Part shown: piece after piece, positions 56,093-64,000 of the stretch
Position numbering within the stretch: position 1 is the stretch's first letter
Layout: every line of letters starts with the position of its first letter
Assembly: GCA_948144175.1 (NCBI GenBank)
Contig: CANXME010002496.1
Span: forward strand, 144,141 to 208,140
Direction of reading: 5' to 3'
Length of the DNA stretch: 64,000 bases
DNA from: Closterium sp. NIES-65
Taxonomy: Eukaryota > Streptophyta > Zygnematophyceae > Desmidiales > Closteriaceae
Made by a program: the position numbers and the translations under genes
Notes under the pieces: generated by a model
Database searches by the model: none
Seen by the model: the letters and a program-made list of their open reading frames with translations, nothing else
Told to the model about the DNA's origin: nothing

Positions 56093-57434
56093 AGGAGACG
56101 GGTATATCGGGAGTGCGAACATAAATGACAGCTCACGCCTTACAGGCTAGGAACTTCTCAAATATGGCGCAGAACCGCTGAGACGACGAAAAATGGGCGC
56201 AAATTTGGGTGAAAGTGGATTTGTAGCAAATGAAAAAAAACGCGATAATAGCAGTCACCGTACAACAATGTAAAATGTTGCTACATTTTCTATAAGCTGG
56301 ATGGTTAACATCTAGCCAGGAGTGGCATGACTTTGAAGGGTGGCACTGTTCTGGTTGGCGACTGTTGGGCATGTTGGAGTAGCAGTGATGTCTGTCGTTG
56401 ACTCGTTGGCGAAATTCGTGCACGCTAGCATCTTCCAAAGAGGCTTGTCAGGAATCCTTTCTCGCTAATCGCAGACATCGCACGTCGCTAGTCCCGACGG
56501 AGAAATCACTCTGACCCCCAACCACGTCAGCAGCACATCACAAACATCACTCGAAAAACCCAAGGCACCGAAACCACCCGCTTTCACATCTGTAGCCAAT
56601 CATAGTTCGAAATACACCTGCCGAAGCAGGGTCCTCGGCTCGTACGTGAGATGGGGTGGTGAGGAGCTTGCATTACGTCCGCCGTGCTTGGCGCTCATGT
56701 AGAGAATCGAGTTTCAGCGAGGCTCCGCGCCGCCTCTGTGCCAGCGTCGACATTTCCAGTTTCGGAATAGCCAATGAGTTCCGAGCCGCTTCTCCCGTGC
56801 GAAATGTAGCCGAATTTCTCTGCACCAGCCCCCTTCTCCCTTCTAACCCCCTCCTTTCCCAATGTACAAGCTGGCTGGGGTTACGCTGCTCAGAATCTTG
56901 ATCAGACTGTCGAGTCAAACGATAAGGCAGACATAAACTGTTTTGAGTTGTCAGGGTATCAAGGCAGTTTTATCAAAGCAGTCGACAAGAACAGTCACCA
57001 TACTATAGTCTACGAATCTCGCGCAAACATTACGCAGGCTAGCGCCGAAAATCAAAATCCATACCACATTCAGTCGGTGTCAGGTACGCCAGCCATTTTA
57101 CCGCTTGCGTGCGAGACAATAGATTCTCAGCGGACGCAAGTCTCTGCCTTCAATTAGTGACATAACACAGGGCACAGAACGTTACGAGCTCACGGTTGAA
57201 AATCCCGACTATCGACTAACAAGTCGCGCACCAACGACTCGTCCAAAGCTCCTAATCGCACTCAGCGCTAGCTCCTTACCGTAACCACTTCTCTCCGTCA
57301 CTTACCCTCATCACCAGCGCTAGACCCTTACCGCCTGCGGCGCTCGTTTTATCTTACAGTCGTGCGCTCAATAACGAGTATCTTCGTTAAAGGAAGTTCT
57401 CCGTAACACATTTGAGAATTCTCAAACATCCGCT
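56093..57434. promoter_or_regulatory. Divergent intergenic region
   Basis: Lies between the starts of repeat-protein gene 3 (minus) and the small gene at 57435 (plus). It contains the duplicated flank 56565-56690 and, at 57411-57426, the palindrome TTTGAGAATTCTCAAA, 8 bp before the ATG of the plus-strand gene. No other gene was recognised. Confidence 0.5.
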
Positions 57435-58167
57435 ATGGCTATGTATGCGGCGAATCTCTGCCTCCTGCCGCCCTTCCTCGCCCTGCCGTCACTCCTACAG
57501 CACCGCTCCGCCACCCTCGCCCACCTCCGCGACGGCGACGACGGTGACGGCGCCGGCGACGAAACGTGTCGCACGAGCGACGGAAGCCGCTGCGACGAGT
57601 CCGGCGCGCATGTATGGATTACAAACCCCCTGACAAATCCCCTGAAGAATCCCCTGATGATGCCGATGCTGGAGCGAGAACCGTCCATGACTCACACGAT
57701 CGAGTGCCTGCACGTGCATGGGACGGCTGAGAGGAAGGGCCGGCGAGTGCGGTGGGGTGACGAGGCGGGGTTGTCGCTTACGGCTATTCGAGAGTACGAG
57801 CCAAGGTGCGTGGTGTAACTCGGTTACTCATGAGCTGACTCAAAAAGGTGTGTGGTATCTATTGTGACTCCGAAAACACGTGGTAACTCCCATTGTGGAT
57901 GCCCAAGTGTGTGGGCAACTCTGGTAACTCCCAAGATTCTTAACATCCCTCCACCACCCACCTCCACCCCCTCCCCCCCCCCTTCTCCTCCCCTCCTCCT
58001 CCCCCCCCCCCCCAAAATCCCCACGCCCCCTCCTCCCTTTTCCCCCCCTCCCCTCTTGCCCATCTGCAAACTTGTATGAATGCAGCGAGACGAGACATCC
58101 GGATGACCTGGCGTGGTGGGAGATGGAGGACGACGATGATGACGTGTGCAGCTGCGCCATGCAGTGA
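57435..58167 (+). CDS. Small protein with RVRW (possible PP1-docking) motif, two exons
   Basis: Exons 57435-57805 and 58086-58167; the intron begins GTGCGT and ends AATGCAG, and the split codon restores Ser. The predicted protein has 150 residues. The N-terminal 50 residues are hydrophobic, then Arg/Thr/Ala-rich, and could be a targeting segment. The C-terminal third is more characteristic: GRRVRWGDEAGLSLTAIREYEPSE, spanning the junction, then TRHPDDLAWWEMEDDDDD and CSCAMQ at the end. The core RVRW followed by DExGxxLxxIRE resembles the RVxF-type docking site of protein phosphatase 1 regulators, where basic-V-x-F/W is followed by D-x-G-x-x-L. That reading is inference. The splice prediction is supported because joining turns a weak open frame into a conserved-looking acidic tail. 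Confidence 0.6.
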
Positions 58168-58783
58168 CGGCGGAGCTGCGCCGAGGGTGGAGCTGTGCCG
58201 ACGGCGGAGCTGCGCCATGCAGTGAGGGCGGAACTGTGCCGAGGGCGAGTTGACTTTTGAGTCGACTCAAAAGTCCACGAGGGCGGAGCTGCGCTGAGGC
58301 CGAAATTGCGACGAAGGCGAGGCAATGCCCTAAGCGGAGCTGCACCATGCATTGGGGCCGGAGCCGTGCGTTGTGCCCTGCGGGTTGTCGTTCAGAGCGG
58401 ATAAACAGGTTCTAAACAATAGACTGCACTTAATATACTGTTACAACTGTGCATTAAGCAAAGCATGAGGTGTGCATTATGCACTCAATACATTCACACT
58501 GCACGCGCCTTGACTACTCTTGGCGAATGGAGTGTAATAATGGTATACTGAGCACGTTGGCTCAAATATCTTAGATCTGCTGTGGGTATTCTCTGACAAG
58601 AAGTGGTTTATGAAGTAGGATAATTCTCATCCTGGAACCTATGTGATTCAGGCCTTGCCAATAAAGTAGCTGCTGGTGTATATCGCTCTGAAGATTGTAG
58701 CAACTGACTTGGAGTGTACAATTTTGTTAGAAAAAGTTCTCTTGCATTGAGACACTCAGTGTCAGGTGCTTTTCACCCTATGT
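58168..58783. other. Convergent intergenic DNA
   Basis: 58170-58370 is an imperfect GGCGGAGCTGCGCC repeat interrupted by a perfect 24-bp TCGA palindrome (58252-58275). The rest is AT-richer 3' flank. No gene. Confidence 0.6.
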
Positions 58784-61700
58784 TCAAACAATCCTAGCAC
58801 CGTCGCTTATATCACACCCCACCACCATGCTATCTTTCTGACACGCTGCAGCCAGCTCAGGCTGTCTCCGCGAATACTCTTCCGCCACGTGGCGCGCCAC
58901 ATCAGCAACCTTCTCTCGCTCCACGAGCGCCACACAGCACCCCCTAAAGCCTGCACCACTGAACCTGGCCCCGAGCACACCCTGGTGTGGCCAGGAGTAT
59001 GGATCGGAGCTCTATGAGGGGCGGGCTGCCTGTGGTTGAAAAGGATGAGAGGGACGGAGGGATGGGAGTGGTGGGAGAGAGGGAAGAGGGGAGAGAGGAT
59101 GAGAGAAAGATGAGGATTGAGCAGAGCTCTATGAGGGGTGGGCTGCCTGTGGAGGCAGGAGGATTGAGCAGAACTCTATGAGGGGTTTATTGCAACTTAG
59201 CGCAACGTAGCGCCCTGCTGCAACTTAGCACCCTGCTGCAGCACCTCAGGTCCCTGCAGCATTCCACCCACACTGACCGCACTCCACCCGCCAGCACCGC
59301 ACCCCACCTCACACTAACCGCACTCCACCACCAGCACCACACCCCCACCCCACACTGACCGCACTCATAGAGGTCGATGGAGCTCTGCCCCGACTCCGAC
59401 ATCAGGCGCCCAAACAGCTGCCAGTCGCCTTGCTGCAGAGCCTCAGCGCCCTGCAGCACTCGCGCGCTCTCTGAGAAGAAGTGTGTGTGCGGCGGCGCAG
59501 CGCCTCAGGTAGGTGGTCCTGCCAGTGGCAAGGCAGAGGGAAGGAAGTGACATATGAGCCAACTAAAAGAAGTCGCTCTCTGAGAAGAAGTGTGCGGCGC
59601 GGCGGCACAGTGCCTCAGGTAGATGGTGCCTCTGGTAGATGGTGCCTCCGGTAGATGGTGCTGCCAGTGGCAAGGCAGAGGGAAGGAAGTGACATATGAG
59701 TCGACTAAAAGAAGTCGCTCTCTGAGAAGAAGTGTGCGGCGCGGCGACACAGCGCCTCCGGTAGATGGTGCTGCCAGAGGCGACAAGAAAAGAGAAGGAA
59801 GGAATGAAGCCTCCTCCCATGTGGCTCTTAAGGACGTGGATAAGAATCGCAAAAGTATTTTCCGGAAGTGCTCAAAGGCGACTGAGAATGAGGAAGAAAG
59901 GATCAGTGTTATCACCTTGTGGACCTCCAAGACGAGGGTGACTTTTGAGTCGACTCAAAAGTCAAGGCGACTGAGAATCAGGAAGAAATGATCAATATTA
60001 TTACCTTGTGGGCCTCCAAGACGTGAAGAGGCACTGCAAGAGGAGGACGAGAAGACACAGGTTCATGTCAGTGACACAGGGTAAGAAGAAACCAGCACAC
60101 GGAGTTTGAGACTTTTGAGACGTCTCAAAAACACGCGGGTAAGAAGAAACCAGCACACGGAGTTTGAGACGCCTCCAAAACCGTCAGGCACACGGTGTAC
60201 GAAAACAGCAAGTGGAATAGTTTTGCGGCGCCTTTAAAAAGACGACTTTTGAGGCCTCAAAAGGACACACGGGTAAGAAACCAGCACCACGGAGTTGAGA
60301 CGCCTCAAAGCTGTCAGGCACACGTGTATGAAAACAGCAAGTGGAATAGACGATACTGCAGTCAACGTCTGCCACAAGGCTCAAAACACAGTCACGTCTG
60401 CCACAAGGCTCAAATGTGCCAACCCGCGCCGCTCGATATATTTAACCAGGCCTAACCCTACCCGCCTCATGCCACAGACCTTGCCATATGGGACAGGTCA
60501 TTCCAGGTGCGTAGAAAAGGCCGACTTTGAGTCGACCTCAAAAGGTGACTTTTGAGGTGACTTTTAAGTCGACTCAAAAGTCGCCTCATGCCACAGACCT
60601 TGCCATATGGGACAGGGTCATTCAAGGTGCGTAGAAAAAGCCCTCCCCCCCCCCCTTTCCTCACGACTCTCAGGACCTTGCGAAAGAACAGGAGCGGAGG
60701 GCACGTGAAGTCCCACGCTACTCAATATGTACAACCCAGCCCACCTCATGCCTCACACCCTGCCATCACACCCTGCCTCGAAAAGAAGGCCCCCCTTTCC
60801 TCACGACTCTCCAGACCTTGCGATATAAAACAGGAGACGTGGGCACATCCAGTCCTGCTTTTGAGGCGCCTCGTAAAAAGGCGCCTCGAAAAGAAAGCCC
60901 CCCCCCCCCCCTTTCCTCACGACTCTCAGACCTTGCGAACAAGAACAGGAGCGGAGGGCACATCCAGTCCTGCTGCAACGAGAAGCATCCTGGCAAGCTC
61001 CTGGCACTCCTGCACACGGTTGTTGTAGCCCGAGGAGGAAGCGAGGGCCGCCTGCATGCCTGAGAAGGCCAAGATGAAGGCGACTGTGGGGAGGGGAGCT
61101 GGGAGGGTACACGGTAGGGGAAAGGGAAGGCGAATTTTTTAGCAGACTGAAAAGCACCTCTGGTAGTAGTAGCCCGAGGAGGAAGTGAGGGCCGCCTGCA
61201 TGCCTGCAGAAGGCCAAGATGAAGGCGACTGGGGGAAGGGGGTCTGGGAGGTGCATGGAAGGGGGGAAGGGAAGGCGTTTCTGTGGCAAGCCTAAAAAAC
61301 ACATCCACTTGTTGTAGCCCGAGGAGGAAGTGAGGGCCGCCTGCATGCCTGAGAAGGCCAGCATGAAGGCGACTGTGGGAAGGGGGTCTGGGAGGCACAG
61401 GGGAGGGATGGAGAGAAAAAGAGAGAAGTGATGAGTGGAGTAAAACCCAGGATGAAGTCAGATGAAAGAGGTAATTGATCACCTCGGATTGTTGCAGCCC
61501 GACGATTGAACGATAGCCGCCTGCATGCCTGAGACAGCCAAGATGAAGGCGACTGGGGGAAGGGGGTCTGGGAGGCACAGGGGAGGGGAGGAGAGAAAGA
61601 GAGAAGGTGATGAGTGGAGTAAAACCCAGGATGAAGTCAGATGAAAGAGGTAATTGATCACCTCGGATTGTTGCAGCCCGACGATTGAACGATAGCCGCC

Positions 61701-64000
61701 TGCATGCCTGAGACAGCCAAGATGAAGGCGACTGGGGGAAGGGGGTCTGGGAGGCACAGGGGAGGGGAGGATGCCTCGTTTGATTCATCAGCACCCTGCT
61801 TATTGAAGTCAGATGGTGATTCGTTAGGGCATGCGTGTATCACTTCTGAAGAATCTCACAACCTGAGCGTACAAGGATACTGACTGACTCATACGCACCT
61901 TGTTCATTGGGGTCAGATGGTGTCCCCGCAGGGAGTGGAATGAAGTCGTGTCGACGATCCTGAGGAAGAGGGGATTGGAATTCGGGAGAGGGACAAGCAA
62001 GGAGAGGGACAAGCGAGGAGAGGGACAAGCAAGGAGAGGGACAACCAAGGAGAGGTGGTCAGGCTGTCCAAGGATCAAGATTTGCTGCTACCCGACATGT
62101 TTTTTGAGAATTCTCAAAAAACACGCTCGGGGAGTAGCAGGATCAAGATTTGCTGCTACCCCGACATGAATCTTTGATCCTTGAATTTGGGACAACCAAG
62201 GAGAGGTGGTCAGGCTGTCATGCATTTAGGAATGAGGCGCAGTGTGAAAGGAGGGGCAGGTGTAGTGTCGGATGGGAGACAGAGAGGGAACTGGAAGCAA
62301 CAGTGGATGATCGTGGGGAGCATAAAGAACGGAAAAGTGCGGTTCTGTTAGGTGATTCAGCTGACCTGGCACCAGATGCGAGTGAGGTGGCCGGATTTTG
62401 AAAGGACGATTGCTGATTGGTCCAACACTCCGTTCCTCAAACCAAGGAAACCGTTCTCTATAAGCCTGAGAGAAGTATGCAAGAGGAGCGAATGGAGGGA
62501 GAGAGGATTGCAGCAGGATGGAAAGGCAGAGGAGGAGACCAAGGGAATCGTTTTTGAACTGAGCCTGATGGCAGAATGCAAGAGGAATGCCTCTAAGAGT
62601 CACCTTGACTCATTCAACCACTGCAGCCCTTCGAACATGAGTCAAGGTGGCCTGACGGCAGAATGCAAGAGGAATGCCTCTAAGAGTCACCTTGACTCAT
62701 TCAACCACTGCAGCCCTTCGAACATGAGTCAAGGTGGCCTGACGGCAGAATGCAAGAGGAATGCCTCTAAGAGTCACCTTGACTCATTCAACCACTGCAG
62801 CCCTTCGAACATGAGTCAAGGTGGCCTGACGGCAGAATGCAAGAGGAATGCCTCTAAGAGTCACCTTGACTCATTCAACCACTGCAGCCCTTCGAACATG
62901 AGTCAAGGTGGCCTGACGGCAGAATGCAAGAGGAATGCCTCTAAGAGTCACCTTGACTCATTCAACCACTGCAGCCCTTCGAACATGAGTCAAGGTGGCC
63001 TGACGGCAGAATGCAAGAGGAATGCCTCTAAGAGTCACCTTGACTCATTCAACCACTGCAGCCCTTCGAACATGAGTCAAGGTGGCCTGACGGCAGAATG
63101 CAAGAGGAATGCCTCTAAGAGTCACCTTGACTCATTCAACCACTGCAGCCCTTCGAACATGAGTCAAGGTGCCTGACGGCAGAATGCAAGAGGAATGCCT
63201 CTAAGAGTCACCTTGACTCATTCAACCACTGCAGCCTTCGAACATGAGTCAAGGTGGCCTGACGGCAGAATGCAAGAGGAATGCTCTAAGAGTCACCTTG
63301 ACTCATTCAACCACTGCAGCCCTTCGAACATGAGTCAAGGTGGCCTGACGGCAGAATGCAAGAGGAATGCCTCTAAGAGGAAGACAACGAATGAATGAAA
63401 GATCACAGCAACTGAAACAAAGGTAGACGAATTGCATGAGGATTGGAGTGGGCATGGAGGAAGAGTCGGAGATAAAGAGTAAGCACTGCATGCAAGCGAG
63501 GCAGCCAAAGAGTGATTGGAATAAGGTGCAGAGCGGTGCAATGAGGTGTACCTGTCCAGCTCAATGAGCTCCGCTGGAGAGAGCGAAAGGTTGTTGGCAT
63601 CGGCGAGGGCCAATAGAATGCGACACCTGTCTGCCTGTGCAGATGGCATGGCACAGCGGAAGAGATAGGAGCCAAGGTTGAACAAGACGATTTCAAACCC
63701 ATGAGACATGGGTAAATCTCACAAAGCATGTAAGGGCGTTGCAAGTGGATGGAGATAAACCCAGGAGCAGCGAGGTTAGGCAAAGCAGGGGGTTATGGTT
63801 GCGGGGTTATGGTGCGACGATTTCAACGCAGCGAGGTTAAGGTTGCGGAATGCAGGGAAAATAGACAGGGGTGGGCGCATAGGTTATCTTCGAGGCGCCT
63901 AAAGAAAAGGTGAACGTATTGCAAGGTGCATGGGTATATCCTAAAGCAGCAGAGGAGCTAACGCCAGCACTGTCCATTCCTGGCTGCCCGCACATCACTC
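58784..64000 (-). CDS. GALAK: Galacturonokinase (GHMP kinase), 3' part; 5' end outside window
   Basis: Phosphorylates D-galacturonate at C1 in sugar salvage. Exons recognised by match to the plant enzyme: about 64000-63939 (GMDSAGVSSSAALG, the GHMP ATP-binding loop), 63626-63552 (LLALADANNLSLSPAELIEL), 62465-62366 (RLIENGFLGLRNGVLDQSA), 61959-61899, 61083-60932 (VAFILAFSGMQAAL, then RVQECQELARMLL), 60033-60005 (PLHVLEAHK), 59518-59360 (HFFSESARVLQG, GRLMSESGQSSIDLYECG) and 59029-58784 (PPLIELRSILL, GARFSGAGFRGCCVALVE, stop). Junctions between the second and fifth listed exons are in phase. Three places do not join cleanly: the donor after SSSAALG, the 60932/60033 phase, and single-base frame breaks in the last two exons. 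It is either a decaying gene or carries assembly indels. Confidence 0.8.
59570..59770 (-). repeat. Copies of the start of the HFFSES exon
   Basis: Two extra copies (about 59570-59660 and 59705-59775) read LPEALCRRAAHFFSES and then DFF and a stop. They preserve the intact frame that is broken by one base in the full-length exon at 59480-59518. Confidence 0.75.
59940..59963. repeat. Perfect 24-bp palindrome, TCGA core
   Basis: Half-site GACTTTTGAG, core TCGA, inverted half-site. Identical copies lie at 58252-58275 and 51110-51133. Intronic in the galacturonokinase gene. Confidence 0.95.
60113..60130. repeat. Perfect 18-bp palindrome, ACGT core
   Basis: TTTTGAGACGTCTCAAAA; intronic in the galacturonokinase gene. 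Same arms as the TCGA, GCGC and AATT versions. Confidence 0.95.
60440..61770 (-). repeat. Intronic copies of a galacturonokinase exon
   Basis: The start of the exon at 61083-60932 (VAFILAxSGMQAA) recurs upstream in the transcript at about 61680-61740, 61500-61560, 61320-61375 and 61165-61235, each with an acceptor side. Its tail (GLDVPxSPVLxRK plus a GTC donor) recurs downstream at about 60830-60860 and 60690-60720, with weaker relics at 60600-60640 and 60480-60510. Only one copy is full length. Confidence 0.75.
62100..62121. repeat. Perfect 22-bp palindrome, AATT core
   Basis: TTTTTTGAG, core AATT, then the inverted arm. Intronic in the galacturonokinase gene. A shorter AATT version lies at 57411-57426. 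Confidence 0.95.
62571..63380. repeat. 87-bp tandem repeat with internal inverted repeat
   Basis: About nine units in the intron between the galacturonokinase exons at 62465 and 63552. Each unit has CACCTTGACTCAT and, 23 bp later, its exact reverse complement ATGAGTCAAGGTG, so each can form a 13-bp stem. The last three units carry single-base deletions. The 29-residue repeating open frame is a by-product of unit length. Confidence 0.95.

Noticed and set aside
58981..58986. CACCAG|GGTGTG as the acceptor of the last galacturonokinase exon
   Set aside because: Upstream sequence PPLIELRSILLATP continues the conserved protein directly into GVLGARF except for one extra base, so a frame break is more likely than a splice site; not fully excluded.
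62352..63176. 274-codon open frame repeating MAECKRNASKSHLDSFNH
   Set aside because: Produced by the 87-bp intronic repeat; the opposite strand at 62366-62465 carries a real galacturonokinase exon.

Overview
The window is eukaryotic nuclear DNA, most likely from a streptophyte green alga; a zygnematophyte such as Closterium is my guess. The reasons are spliced genes with GT-AG introns, plant-type secreted leucine-rich-repeat proteins, a plant-type galacturonokinase, and Ty1/copia retrotransposon debris. No rRNA, tRNA, operon or CRISPR array was seen. The species is inference; splice sites and reading frames were read by hand and give complete, in-phase models for seven genes.

Layout. (1) 1-867, minus: the 5' end of a single-pass membrane-protein gene that leaves the window on the left. 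(2) 2.9-21.0 kb: two paralogous secreted LRR-protein genes on the plus strand (3692-6076 and 18401-20786). Their duplicated 5' and 3' flanks are separated by about 11 kb of decayed, oppositely oriented copia elements. (3) 22848-42157, minus: one 14-exon gene of about 19.3 kb for a roughly 2306-residue protein. It has a right-handed beta-helix ectodomain, Cys-rich modules, about seven membrane segments and an acidic cytosolic tail. One of its introns is filled by a 4.3-kb array of a 27-bp repeat. (4) 44734-56092, minus: three tandem paralogues encoding secreted proteins of 433, 421 and 407 residues made of GYxP...Y...YAxIW-type repeats. (5) 57435-58167, plus: a two-exon gene for a 150-residue protein with a possible PP1-docking RVRW motif. 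(6) 58784 to beyond 64000, minus: the 3' two-thirds of a galacturonokinase gene.

Two genome-wide habits stand out. First, nearly every large intron, and the 3' flank of several genes, carries tandem partial copies of the neighbouring exon, often with the splice site still attached. Second, introns and flanks from about 45 to 62 kb hold many short near-perfect palindromes of the form TTTTGAG-N4-CTCAAAA. Their 4-bp centre varies (TCGA, ACGT, GCGC, AATT) yet stays self-complementary. None overlaps a coding exon I placed.

Functional links are limited. The LRR proteins, the beta-helix membrane protein and the three secreted repeat proteins all look extracellular or cell-surface, and galacturonokinase recycles a pectin sugar, so the region leans toward cell-wall and surface biology. 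No pathway cluster is implied.
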